From Closterium sp. NIES-65 (taxonomy: Eukaryota > Streptophyta > Zygnematophyceae > Desmidiales > Closteriaceae): DNA of 64,000 nucleotides. Made by a program: the position numbers and the translations under genes. The notes below the pieces were generated by a model. The model was not told the DNA's origin. It worked only from the letters and a program-made list of their open reading frames with translations, and did no database searches. Location: the NCBI GenBank assembly GCA_948144175.1, contig CANXME010000394.1, positions 1 to 64,000 of the forward strand, in the 5' to 3' direction. Positions 40,620-53,300 of the stretch are shown here, piece by piece (the stretch's first letter is position 1; each line of letters starts with the position of its first letter).

Positions 40620-43120
40620 CCCCGGCATTCTCCCCCAATCCATCACCCCTCCCCATTTTCACTCTTTCCATCACCCCGTCCCATTCTCCCGCTTTCCATC
40701 ACCCCGCCCCATTCTCCCTCTTTCCATCACCCCGCCCCATTCTCCCCCAATCCATCACCCCGCCCCATTCTCCCGCTTTCCATCACCCCGCCCGCTCCAT
40801 TCTCCCGCTTTCCATCACCCCGCCCAATTCTCCCTCTTTCCATCACCCCTCCCCATTCTCCCTCTTTCATCACCCCGCCCCATTATCCCGCTTTCCATCA
40901 CCCCGCCCCATTCTCCCTCTATCCATCACCCCGCCCAATTCTCCCACTTTCCATCACCCCGTCCCATTCTCCCGTTTTCCATCACCCTGCCCCATTCTCT
41001 CGCTTTCCATCACCCCGCCTTATTCTCCCGCTTTCCATCACCCCGCCCCATTCTCCCGATTTCCATCACCCCGCCCCATTCTCCCGCTTTGGATGACCCC
41101 GCCCCATTCTCCCGCTTTCCATCACCCCGCCCCATTCTCCCGCTTTCCAACACCCCGCCCCATTCTCCCGCTTTCCATCACCCCGCCCCATTCTACCGCT
41201 TTCCATCATCCCGCCCCATTCTCCCTCCTTCCATCAACCCGCCCCATTCTCCCGCTTTCCATCACTCCGCCCCATTCTCCCTCCATTCATCACCCCGCCC
41301 CATTCTCCCTCCTTCCATCACCCCGCCCCATTCTCCCGCTTTCCATCACCCCACCCCATTCTCCCGCTTCCCATAACCCCACTCCATTCTCTCGCTTTCC
41401 ATCACCCCGCCACATTTTCCCACTTTCCATCACCCCGCCCCCTTCTCTCTCCTTCCATCACCCCGCCCCATTCTCCTGCTTTCCATCAGCCCGCCCCATT
41501 CTCCCGCTTTCCATCACCCCGCTCCATTCTCCCGCTTTCCATCACCCCGCCCCATTCTTCCGCTTCCCATCATCCCGCCCCTTTTCCCCGCTTTCCATCA
41601 CCCCTCCCCATTCTCCCTCCTTCCATCACCCCGCCCCATTCTCCCGCTTTCCATCACACCGCCCCATTCTCCCGCTTTCCATCACCCTGCCCCATTCACC
41701 CGCTTTCCATCACCTCGCCCCATTCTCCCGCTTTCCATCACCCCGCCCCATTCTCCCGCTTTCCATCACCCTGCCCCATTCACCCGCTTTCCATCACCCG
41801 CCCCATTCTCCCTCTTTCCATCACCCCGCCTTATTCTCCCGCTTTCCATCACCCCGCCCCATTGTCCCGCTTTCCATCCCCCCGCCCCATTCTCCCACTT
41901 TCCATCACCCCGCCCCATTCTCCCGCTTTCTATCACTCCGCCCCATTCTCCCGCTTTCCATCACCCTGACCCATTCTCCCACTTTCCATCACCCCGCCCC
42001 ATTCTCCCTCCTTCCATCACCCCGCCTCATTCTCCCTCCTTCCATCACCCCGCCCCATTCTCCCGCTTTCCATCACCCCGCCCCATTCTCCCGCTTTTCA
42101 TCACCCCGCCCCATTCTCCCGCTTTCCATCACCCCGCCCCATTCTCTTGCCTTCCATCACCCCGCCCCATTCTCCCGCTTTCCATCACCCCGCCCCATTC
42201 TCCCGCTTTCCATCACCACGCCCCATTCTCCCGCCTTCCATCACCCCGCCCCATTATCCCTCCTTCCATCACCCCGCCCCATTCTCCCGCTTTCCATCAC
42301 TCCGCCCCATTCTCCCGCTTTCCATCACCCCACCCCAATCTCCCTCTTTCCATCACCCCGCCCCATTCTCCCGCTTTCCATCACCCCGCCCCATTCTCCC
42401 GCTTTCCATCACCCCGCCCCATTCTCCTGCTTTCCATCACCCCGCCCCAATCTCCCTCTTTCCAACACCCCACCCCATTCTCCCTCCTTCCATCACCCCG
42501 CCCCATTCACCTGCGTTCTATCACCCCGCCCCATTCTCCCGCCCCAATTTCCCGTTTTCCAACACCCTCGCCACATTCTCCTGCTTTCCATCACCCCGCC
42601 CCATTCTCCCACTTTCCACCTCCCCGCCCCATTCTCCCGCTTTCCATCACCCCGCCCCATTCTCCCGCTTTCCATCGACCCACCCCATCCTCCCACCTTC
42701 CATCACCCCGCCCCATTCTCTTCCTTTCCATCACCCCGCCCCATTCTCCCGCTTTCCATCACCCTGCCCCATACTCCCGCTTTCCATCACCCCGCCCGGT
42801 TCTCCTGCTTTCCATCACCCCGCCCCATTCTCCCGATTTCCATCACCCCGCCCCATTCTCCGGCTTTGTAACACCCCGCCCCATTCTCCCTCCTTCCCTC
42901 ACCCCGCCCCATTCTCCCTCCTTCCATCACCCCGCCCCATTCTCCTTCCTTCAATCGCCCCGCCCCATTCTCCTGCTTTCCATCACCCCGCCCCATTCTC
43001 CCTCCTTCCATCACCCCACCCCATTCTCCCGCTTTCCATCACCACGCCCCATTCTCCCGCTTTCCATCACCCCGCCCCGTTCTCCCACTTTGCATCACAC
43101 CGCCCCATTCTCTAGCTTTC
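40620..43120 (-). repeat. Atypical, less regular sub-domain of the left minisatellite arm
   Basis: Units here are less regular. They include CCCCCAATCCATC (near 40634 and 40746), the CTCTTTCCATC form (near 40660, 40721, 40833, 41814, 42342), truncated units near 40790 and 40866, and a disordered patch at 42490-42560 with CACCTGCGTTC and CCCCAATTTCCCG. The TCTCTCTCC landmark is absent from about 41460 to the inversion point. The CTCTTTCC form is the same variant (GGAAAGAGGGAG) that dominates the far end of the right arm, 57500-58700. Confidence 0.6.
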
Positions 43121-43167
43121 CATGACCCCGCCCCATTTTCCCGCTTTCCATCACCCCGCCCCGTTCT

Positions 43168-44287
43168 TCCACTTTCCATCACCCCGCCCCATTCTCCCGC
43201 TTTCCATCACCCCGCCCCATTCTCCCCCTTTCCATCACCCCACCCCATTCTCCCTCCCTCCAGCAGAGCGCCCCATTTTCCCTCCTTCCATCACCCTGCC
43301 CCATTCTCCCACTTTCCATCACCTCGCCCCATTCTCACGCTTTCCATCACCGCGCCCCATTCTCCTGCTTTCCATCACCCCGCCCCATTCTCCCTCCTTC
43401 CATCACCCCGCCCCATTCTCCCTCCTTCCATAACCCCGCCCCATTCTCCCGCTTTCCATCACCCTGCCCCATTCTCCCGCTTTCCATCACCCCGCCCCAT
43501 TCTCCCGCTTTCCCTCACCCCACCCCATTCTCCCGCACTCCATAGCCCCGCCCTATTCTCCCGCTTTCCATCACCTCGCCCCATTCTCCCGCTTTCCATC
43601 ACCCCGCCCCAATCTCCCTCCTTCCATCACCCCACCCCATTCTCCCTCCGTTAATCATCACGCCCCATTCTCCCGCTTTCCATCACCCCGCCCCATTTTC
43701 CCGCTTTCCATCACCACGCCACATTCTCCCACTTTCCATCACCCCGCCCCATTCTCCCGCTTTCCATCACCCCGCCCCATTCTCCCCCTTTCCATCACCC
43801 CACCCCATTCTCCCTCCCTCCAGCAGAGCGCCCCATTTTCCCTCCTTCCATCACCCTGCCCCATTCTCCCACTTTCCATCACCTCGCCCCATTCTCACGC
43901 TTTCCATCACCGCGCCCCATTCTCCTGCTTTCCATCACCCCGCCCCATTCTCCCTCCTTCCATCACCCCGCCCCATTCTCCCTCCTTCCATAACCCCGCC
44001 CCATTCTCCCGCTTTCCATCACCCTGCCCCATTCTCCCGCTTTCCATCACCCCGCCCCATTCTCCCGCTTTCCCTCACCCCACCCCATTCTCCCACACTC
44101 CATAGCCCCGCCCTATTCTCCCGCTTTCCATCACCTCGCCCCATTCTCCCGCTTTCCATCACCCCGCCCCAATCTCCCTCCTTCCATCACCCCACCCCAT
44201 TCTCCCTCCGTTAATCATCACGCCCCATTCTCCCGCTTTCCATCACCCCGCCCCATTCTCCCGCTTTCCATCACCCCGTCCCATTCT
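43168..44287 (-). repeat. 560-bp tandem duplication inside the minisatellite
   Basis: The distinctive string CAGCAGAGCG occurs at 43261-43270 and again at 43821-43830, exactly 560 bp (20 units) apart. From about 43168 the surrounding sequence matches base for base with a few differences, for example CCGCACTCC against CCACACTCC near 43535/44095 and CCATTTTCC against CCATTCTCC near 43696/44256. Rare shared features (CTCCGTTAATCATCACG near 43647 and 44207) confirm a single block duplication. The second copy ends about 50 bp before the inversion point. Confidence 0.85.
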
Positions 44288-44333
44288 CCCACTTTCCATC
44301 ACCCCGCCCCATTCTCCTGCTTTACATCAGCCT

Positions 44334-44345
44334 GCCCCATGGGGC
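44334..44345. other. Inversion centre of the minisatellite (GCCCCATGGGGC)
   Basis: The 12-bp perfect palindrome GCCCCATGGGGC marks the switch from C-rich to G-rich repeat. To the left the + strand reads CATCAGCCTGCCCCAT; to the right it reads GGGGCGGGGTGATGG. Beyond 12 bp the arms pair as diverged copies of the 28-bp unit and not as perfect mirror images. No unique spacer separates the arms. Confidence 0.95.
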
Positions 44346-47300
44346 GGGGTGATGGAAAGTGGGAGAACGGGGTGGGATGATGGAAGGAGGAAGAAGGGGG
44401 CGGGCTGATGGAAAGCGAGAGAATGGGCTGGGGTGTTGTAAAGAAGGAGAATGGGGCGGGGTGATGAAAAGCGGGAGAATGGGGCGGGGTGATGGAAAGC
44501 GGGAGAATGGGGCGGGGTGATGGAAAGCGGGAGAATGGGGCGGGGTGATGGAAAGCGGGAGAATGGGGCGAGGTGATGGAAAGCGGGAGAATGGGGCGGG
44601 TGATGGAAAGTGGGAGAATGGGGCGGGTTGATGGAAGGAGGGAGAATGGGGAGGGGTGATGGAAAGCGGGGGAATGGGGCGGGATGATGGGAAGCGGAAG
44701 AATGGGGCGGGGTGATGGAAAGGGGGAGAATAGGGCGGGCTGATGAAAAGCAGGAGAATGGGGCGGGGTGATGAAAGGAGGGAGAATGGGGCGGGGTGAT
44801 GGAAGGAGAGAGAAGGGGGCGGGGCGATGGAAAGTGGGAAAATGTGGCGGGGTGATGGAAAGCGGGAGAATGGGGTGGGGTTATGGGAAGCGGGAGAATG
44901 GGGCGGGGTGATGGAAAGCAGGAGAAAGGAGCGGGGTGATGGAAAGCGGGAGAATGGGGCGGGGTGATGGAAAGCGGAAGAATGGGGCGGGTGATGGAAG
45001 GAGGAAGAAGGGGGCGGGGTGATGGAAAGCGAGAGAATGGGCTGGGGTGTTGGAAAGCGGGAGAATGGGGCGCGGTGATGAAAAGCGGCAGAATGGGGCG
45101 GGGTGATGGAAAGCGGGAGAATGGGGCGGGGTGATGGAAAGCGGGAGAATGGGGCGGGTGATGGAAAGCGGGTGAATGGGGCAGGGTGATGGAAAGCGGG
45201 AGAATGGGGCGGGGTGATGGAAAGCGGGAGAATGGGGCGGGGTGATGGAAAGTGGGAGAATGGGGCAGGTGATGGAAAGTGGGAGAATAGGGCGGGGTGA
45301 TGGAAGGAGGGAGAATGGGGAGGGGTGATGGAAAGCGGGGGAATGGGGCGGGATGATGGGAAGCGGAAGAATGGGGCGGGGTGATGGAAAGCAGGAGAAT
45401 GGGGCGGGCTGATGGAAAACGGGAGAATGGGGCGGGGTGATGGAAGGAGGGAGAATGGGGCGGGGTGATGGAAGGAGAGAGAAGGGGGCAGGGTGATGGA
45501 AAGTGGGAAAATGTGGCGGGGTGATGGAAAGCGGGAGAATGGGGTGGGGTTATGGGAAGCAAGAGAATGGGGCGGGGTGATGGAAGGAGGGAGAATGGGG
45601 CGGGGTGATGGAAAGCGGGAGATTGGGGCAGGGTGATGGAAAGCGGGAGAATGGGGCGGGGTGATGGAAATCGGAAAAATGGGGCGGGGTGATGGAAAGC
45701 GGGAGAATGGGGCTAAGTGATGGAAAGCGGGAGAATGGGCCGGGGTGATGGAAAGCGGGAGAATGGGGCGGAGTGATGGAAGGGGGGAAAATGGGTCGGG
45801 GTGATGGAAAGCGGGAGAATGGGGCCGAGTGATGGAAAGCGGGAGAATTGGGCGGGGTGATGGAAAGCGGGAGAAAGGGGCGGGGTGATGGACAGCGGGA
45901 GAATTGGGCGGGCTGATGAAAAGCGGGAGAATGGGGCGGGGTGATGGAAGGAGGGAGAATGGGGCGGGGTGATGGAAGGAGAAAGAAGGGGGCCGGGTGA
46001 TGGAAAGTGGGAAAATGTGGCGGGGTGATGGAAAGCGGGAGAATGGGGTGGGGTTATGGGAAGCGGGAGAATGGGGCGGGGTGATGGAAAGCGGGAGAAT
46101 GGGGCGGGGTGATGGAATGAGGGAGAATGGGGCGGGGTGATGGAAGGAGGGAGAATGGGGCGGGGTGATGGAAAGCGGGAGAATGGGGCGGGGTGATGGA
46201 AGGAGGAAGAATGGGGCGGGGTGATGGAAAGCGGGAGAATAGGGCGAGGTGATGGAAGGAGGGAGAATGGGGAGGGGTGATGGAAAGCGGGGGAATGGGG
46301 CGGGATGATGGGAAGCGGAAGAATGGGGCGGGGTGACGGAAAGCGGGAGAATGGGGCGGGGAGATGGAAAGCGGGAGAAAGGGGAGGGGTGATGGAAAGC
46401 GGGAGAATGGGGCGGGCTGATGGAAAGCAGGAGAATGGGGCGGGGTGATGGAAGGAGGGAGAATGGGGCGGGTTGATGGAAGGAGAGAGAAGGCGGCGGG
46501 GTGATGGAAAGTGGGAGAATGTGGCGGGGTGATGGAAAGCGGGAGAATGGGGTGGGGTTATGGGAAGCGGGAGAATGGGGTGGGGTGATGGAAAGCGGGA
46601 GAATGGGGCGGGGTGATGGAAGGAGGGAGAATGGCGTGGGGTGATGGAAGGAGGGAGAATGGGGCGGAGTGATGGAAAGCGGGAGAATGGGGCGGGGTGA
46701 TGGAAGGAGGGAGAATGGGGCGGGATGATGGAAAGCGGGAGAATGGGGCGGGTGTGATGGAAAGCGGGAGAATGGGGCGGGGTGATGGAAATCGGGAGAA
46801 TGGGGCGGGGTGATGGAAAGCGGGAGAATGGGGCGGGGTAATGGAAGGAGGGAGAATGGGGCGGGGTGATGGAAGGAGAGAGAAGGGGGCGGGGTGATGG
46901 AAAGTGGGAAAATGTGGCGGGGTGATGGAAAGCGGGAGAATGGGGTGTGGTTATGGGAAGCGGGAGAATGGGGCGGGGTGATGGAAAGCGGGAGAATGGG
47001 GCGGGGTGATGGAATGAGGGAGAATGGGGCGGGGTGATGGAAGGAGGGAGAATGGGGCCGGGTGATGGAAAGCGGGAGAATGGGGCAGGGTGATGGAAGG
47101 AGGAAGAATGGGGCGGGGTGATGGAAAGCGGGAGAATGGGGCGGGGTGATGGAAAGCGAGAGAATGGGGCGGGGTGATGGAAGGAGGGATAATGGGGAGG
47201 GGTGATGGAAAGCGGGAGAAAGGGGAGGGGTGATGGAAAGCGGGAGAATGGGGCGGGCTGATGGAAAGCGGGAGAATGGGGCAAGGTGATGGAAGGTGGG

Positions 47301-50300
47301 AGAATGGGGCGGGGTGATGGAAGGAGAGAGAAGGGGGCGGGGTGATGGAAAGTGGGAGAATGTGGCGGGGTGATGGAAAGCGGGAGAATGGGGTGGGGTT
47401 ATGGGAAGCGGAAGAATGAGGCGGGGTGATGGAAAGCGGGAGAATGGGGCGGGGTGATGGAAGGAGGGAGAATGGGGCGGGTGATGGAAGGAGGGATAAT
47501 GGGGCGGAGTGATGGAAAGCGGGAGAATGGGACGGGGTGATGGAAAGCGGGAGAATGGGGCTGAGTGATGGAAAGCGGGAGAATGGAGTGGGGTGATGGA
47601 AAGCGGGAGAATGGGGCAGGGTGATGGAAAGCGGGAGAATGGGGCAGGGTGATGGAAAGCAGGAGATTGGGGCAGGGTGATGGAAAGCGGGAGAATGGGG
47701 CGGGGTGATGGAAAGCGAGAGAATGGGGCGGGGTGATGGAAGGAGGGAGAATGGGGAGGGGTGATGGAAAGCGGGGGAATGGGGTGGGATGATGGGAAGC
47801 GGAAGAATGGGGCGGGGTGATGGAAGGAGGGAGAATGGGGCGGGATGATGGAAAGCGGGAGAATGGGGCGGGGTGATGGAAGGCGGGAGAATGGGGCGGG
47901 GTGATGGAAATCGGGAGAATGGGGCTGGGTGATGGAAAGCGGGAGAATGGGGCGGGGTGATGGAAGGAGGGAGAATGGGGCGGGGTGATAGAAAGCGGGA
48001 GAATGTGGCGGGGTGATGGAAAGCGGGAGAATGGGGCGAGGTGATGGAAAGCGGGAGAATGGGGAGGGGTGATGGAAGGAGGGAGAATGGGGCGGGGTGA
48101 TGGAAGGAGGGAGAATGGGGCGGGGTGATGGAAAGCGGGTAAATGGGGCGGGGTGATGGAAGGAGGGAGAATGGGACGGGGTGATGGAAGGAGGGAGAAT
48201 GGGGTGGGGTGATGGAAAGCGGGAGAATGGGGCGGGGTGATGGAAAGCGGGAGAATGGGGCTGGGTGATGGAAAGCGGGAGAATGGAGTGGGGTGATGGA
48301 AAGCGGGAGAATGGGGCAGGGTGATGGAAAGCGGGAGAATGGGGCGGGGTGATGGAAAGCGGGAGATTGGGGCAGGGTGATGGAAAGCGGGAGAATGGGG
48401 CGGGGTGATGGAAAGCGGGAGAATAGGGCTGGGTGATGGAAAGCGGGAGAATGGGGCGGGGTGATGGAAAGCGGGAGAATGGGGCGGGGTGATGGAAGGA
48501 GGGAGAATGAGGCGAGGTGATGGAAGGAGGGAGAATGGGGCGGGGTGATGGAAAGTGGGAGAATGGGTCGGAGTGATGGAAAGCGGGAGAATGGGGCGGA
48601 GTGATGGAAAGCGGGAGAATGGGGCGGGGTGATGGAAAGAGGGAGAATGGGGCGAGGTGATGGAAAGCGGGAGAATGGGGTAGGGTGATGGAAAGCGGGA
48701 GAATGGGGCGGGGTGATGGAAAGCGGGAGATTGGGGCAGGGTGATGGAAAGCGGGAGAATGGGGCTGGGTGATGGAAAGCGGGAGAATGGGGCGGGGTGA
48801 TGGAAAGCGGGAGAATGGGGCGGGGTGATGGAAGGAGGGAAAATGAGGCGGGGTGATGGAAGGAGGGAGAATGGGGAGGGGTGATGGAATGTGGGAGAAT
48901 GGGTCGGGGTGATGGAAAGCAGGAGAATGGGGCGGAGTGATGGAAAGCATGAGAATGGGGCGCGGTGATGGAAAGCGGGAGAATGGGGCGGGGTGATGGA
49001 AGGCGGGAGAATGGGGCGGGGTGATGGAAAGCGGGAGAATGGGGCGGGGTGATGGAAAGCGGGAGAATGGGGCAAGTGATGGAAAGCGGGTGAATGGGGC
49101 AGGGTGATGGAAAGCGGGAGAATGGGGCGGGGTGATTGAAAGCAAAAGAATGGGGCGGGGTGATGGAAAGCGGGAGAATGGGGCGGGGTGATGGAAAGCG
49201 GGAGAATGGGGGCGGGTGATGGAAAGCGGAAGAATGGGGCGGGGTGATGGAAGGAGGGAGAATGGGGAGGGGTGATGGAAAGCGGTGGAATGGGGCGGGA
49301 TGATTGGAAGCGGAAGAATGGGGCGGGGTGATGGAAAGCGGGAGAATGGGGCGGGGTGATGGAAAGCGGGAGAATGGGGCGGGGAGATGGAAAGTGGGAG
49401 AAAGGGGCGGGGTGATGGAAAGCGGGAGAATGGGGCGGGCTGATGGAAAGCAGGAGAATGGGGCGGGGTGATGGAAGGAGGGAGAATGGGGCGGGGTGAT
49501 GGAAGGAGAGAGAAGGGGGCGGGGTGATGGAAAGTGGGAAAATGTGGCGGGGTGATGGAAAGCGGGAGAATGGGGTGGGGTTATGGGAAGCGGGAGAATG
49601 GGGCGGGGTGATGGAAAACGGGAGAATGGGGCGGGGTGATGGAATGAGGGAGAATAGGGCGGGGTGATGGAAGGAGGGAGAATGGGGCGGGGTGATGGAA
49701 AGCGGGAGAATGGGGCGGGGTGATGGAAGGAGGGAGAATGGGGCGGGGTGATGGAAAGCGGGAGAATGGGGCGGCGTTATGGAAAGCGGGAGAATGGGGC
49801 GGTGTGATGGAAAGCGAGAGAATGGGGCGGGGTGATGGAAGAAGGGAGAATGGGGAGGGGTGATGGAAAGCGGGAGAATGGGGCGAGATGATGGGAAGTG
49901 GAAGAATGGGGCGGGGTGATAGAAGGAGGGAGAATGGGGCGGGGTGATGGAAGAAGAGAGAAGGGGGCAGGGTGATGGAAAGTGGGAGAATGTGGCGGGG
50001 TGATGGAAAGCGGGAGAATGGGGTGGGGTTATGGGAAGCAGGAGATTTGGGTGAGGGATAGAGGGAGAATGGGGCGGGGTGATGGAAAGAGGCGAAAGAA
50101 TGGGGCGGGGTGAAGGAAAGCGGGAGAATGGGGCGGGTGATCGAAAGAGGGAGAATGGGGCGGGGTGATGGAAAGCGGGAGAATGGGGCGGGCTGATGGA
50201 AAGCGGGAGAATGGGGCGGGGTGATGGAAAGCGGGAGAATGGGGCAAGGTGATCGAAGGAGGGAGAATGGGGTGGGGTGATGGAAGGAGGGAGAATGGGG

Positions 50301-53300
50301 CGGAGTGATGGAAAGCGGAAGAATGGGGCGGGGTGATGGAAGGAGGGAGAATGGGGCGGGGTGATGGAAAGCGAGAGAATGGGGCGGGGTGATGGAAGGA
50401 GGGAGAATGGGGAGGGGTGATGGAAAGCGGGGGAATGGGGCGGGGTGATAGAAGGAGGGAGAATGGGGCGGGGTGATAGAAAGCGGGAGAATGTGGCGGG
50501 GTGATGGAAAGCGGGAGAATGGGGCGGGGTGATGGAAGGAGGGAGAATGGGGCGGGGTGATGGAAGGAGGGAGAATGGGGCGGGGTGATGGAAAGCGGGA
50601 GAATGGGGCGGGGTGATGGAAAGCAGAAGAATGGGGCGGGGTGATGGAAAGCGGGAGAATGGGGCGAGGTGATGGAAAGCGGGAGAATGGGGCGGGTGAT
50701 GGAAAGCGGAAGAATGGGGCGGGGTGATGGAAGGAGGGAGAATGGGGAGTGGTGATGGAAAGCGGTGGAATGGGGCGGGATGATGGGAAGCGGAAGAATG
50801 GGGCGGGGTGATGGAAGGAGGGAGAATGGGGCGGGGTGATGGAAAGCGGGAGAATGGGGCGGGGAGATGGAAAGCGGGAGAAAGGGGCGGGGTGATGGAA
50901 AGCGGGAGAATGGGGCGGGCTGATGGAAAGCGGGAGAATGGGGCGGGGTGATGGATGGAGGGAGAATGGGGCGGGGTGATGGAAGGAGAGAGAAGGGGGC
51001 GGGGTGATGGAAAGTGGGAAAATGTGGCGGGGTGATGGAAAGCGGGAGAATGGGGTGGGGTTATGGGAAGCGGAAGAATGGGGCGGGGTGATGGAAAGCG
51101 GGAGAATGGGGCGGGGTGATGGAAAGCAGAAGAATGGGGCGGGGTGATGGAAAGCGGGAGAATGGGGCGAGGTGATGGAAAGCGGGAGAATGGGGCGGGT
51201 GATGGAAAGCGGAAGAATGGGGCGGGGTGATGGAAGGAGGGAGAATGGGGAGTGGTGATGGAAAGCGGTGGAATAGGGCGGGATGATGGGAAGCGGAAGA
51301 ATGGGGCGGGGTGATGGAAGGAGGGAGAATGGGGCGGGGTGATGGAAAGCGGGAGAATGGGGCGGGGAGATGGAAAGCGGGAGAAAGGGGCGGGGTGATG
51401 GAAAGCGGGAGAATGGGGCGGGCTGATGGAAAGCGGGAGAATGGGGCGGGGTGATGGATGGAGGGAGAATGGGGCGGGGTGATGGAAGGAGAGAGAAGGG
51501 GGCGGGGTGATGGAAAGTGGGAAAATGTGGCGGGGTGATGGAAAGCGGGAGAATGGGGTGGGGTTATGGGAAGCGGAAGAATGGGGCGGGGTGATGGAAA
51601 GCGGGAGAATGGGGCGGGGTGATGGAATGAGGGAGAATGGGGCGGGGTGCTGGAAGGAGGGAGAATGGGGCGGGGTGATGGAAAGCAGGAGAATGGGGCG
51701 GGGTGATGGAAAGCGGGAGAATGGGGGGGGGGTGATGGAAAGCGGGAGAATGGGGCGGGGTGATGGAAAGCGAGAGAATGGGGCGGGGTGATGGAAGGAG
51801 GGAGAATGGGGAGGGGTGATGGAAAGCGGGGGTATGGGGCGGGATGATGGGAAGCGGAAGAATGGGGCGGGGTGATGGAAAGCGGGAGAATGGGGCGGGG
51901 TGATGGAAAGCGGGAGAATGGGGCGGGGAGATGGAAAGCGGGAGAAAGGGGAGGGGTGATGGAAAGCGGGAGAATGGGGTGGGCTGATGGAAAGCAGGAG
52001 AATGGGGCGCGGTGATGGAAGGAGGGAGAATGGGGCGGGGTGTTGGAAGGAGAGAGAAGGGGGCGGGGTGATGGAAAGTGGGAGAATGTGGCGGGGTGAT
52101 GGAAAGCGGGAGAATGGGGTGGGGTTATGGGAAGCACGAGAATGGGGCGGGGTGATGGAATGCGGAAGAATGGGGCGGGGTGATGGAAGGAGGGAGAATG
52201 GGGCGGGTTGATGGAAGGAGGGAGAATGGGGCGGAGTGATGGAAAGCGGGAGAATGGGGCGGGGTGATGGAAGGAGGGAGAAAGGGGCGGGGTGATGGAA
52301 AGCGAGAGAATGGGGCGGGGTGATGGAAAGCGGGAGAATGGGGCGGGGTGATGGAAGGAGGGAGAATGGGGAGGGGTGATGGAAAGCGGGGGAATGGGGC
52401 GGGGTGATAGAAGGAGGGAGAATGGGGCGGGGTGATAGAAAGCGGGAGAATGTGGCGGGGTGATGGAAAGCGGGAGAATGGGGCGGGGTGATGGAAGGAG
52501 GGAGAATGGGGCGGGGTGATGGAAGGAGGGAGAATGGGGCGGGGTGATGGAAAGCGGGAGAATGGGGCGGGGTGATGGAAAGCAGAAGAATGGGGCGGGG
52601 TGATGGAAAGCGGGAGAATGGGGCGAGGTGATGGAAAGCGGGAGAATGGGGCGGGTGATGGAAAGCGTAAGAATGGGGCGGGGTGATGGAAGGAGGGAGA
52701 ATGGGGAGTGGTGATGTAAAGCGGTGGAATGGGGCGGGATTATGGGAAGCGGAAGAATGGGGCGGGGTGATGGAAAGCGGGAGAATGGGGTGGGGTGATG
52801 GAAAGCGAGAGAATGGGGCGGGGAGATGGAAAGCGGGAGAAAGGGGCGGGGTGATGGAAAGCGGGAGAATGGGGCGGGCTGATGGAAAGCGGGAGAATGG
52901 GGCGGGGTGATGGATGGAGGGAGAATGGGGCGGGGTGATGGAAGGAGAGAGAAGGGGGCGGGGTGATGGAAAGTGGGAAAATGTGGCGGGGTGATGGAAA
53001 GCGGGAGAATGGGGTGGGGTTAAAGGAAGCGGAAGAATGGGGCGGGGTGATGGAAAGCGGGAGAATGGGGCGGGGTGATGGAATGAGGGAGAATGGGGCA
53101 GGGTGATGGAAGGAGGGAGAATGGGGCGGGGTGATGGAAAGCGGGAGAATGGGGCAGGGTGATGGAAAGCGGGAGAATGGGGGGGGGGGGTGATGGAAAG
53201 CGAGAGAATGGGGCGGGGTGATGGAAAGCGAGAGAATGGGGCGGGGTGATGGAAGGAGGGAGAATGGGGAGGGGTGATGGAAAGCGGGGGTATGGGGCGG

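Larger units (their letters stand above)
30754..44340 (-). repeat. 28-bp minisatellite, left arm (C-rich on + strand), about 485 units
   Basis: The + strand repeats CCCCGCCCCATTCTCCC followed by GCTTTCCATCA with a 28-bp period; strand is given as minus because the G-rich reference unit lies there. Common variants are CCCTCCTTCCATC for CCCGCTTTCCATC, TTCTTCCGCTTCCC, CCACATT, CAGCCCG, CCCCTCCCC and TCTCTCTCC. They recur in a set order, giving super-units: the TCTCTCTCC landmark recurs about 13 times (near 30845, 31377, 32084, 33740, 34330, 35109, 36173, 36762, 37516, 38105, 39169, 40117, 41439), with spacings near 588 and 1064 bp (21 and 38 units) used more than once. The C-rich strand lacks stop codons because of its composition, so frames of over 1000 codons run through it in more than one phase (for example 30717-35045 and 32992-39105); I do not regard these as genes. 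Confidence 0.95.
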
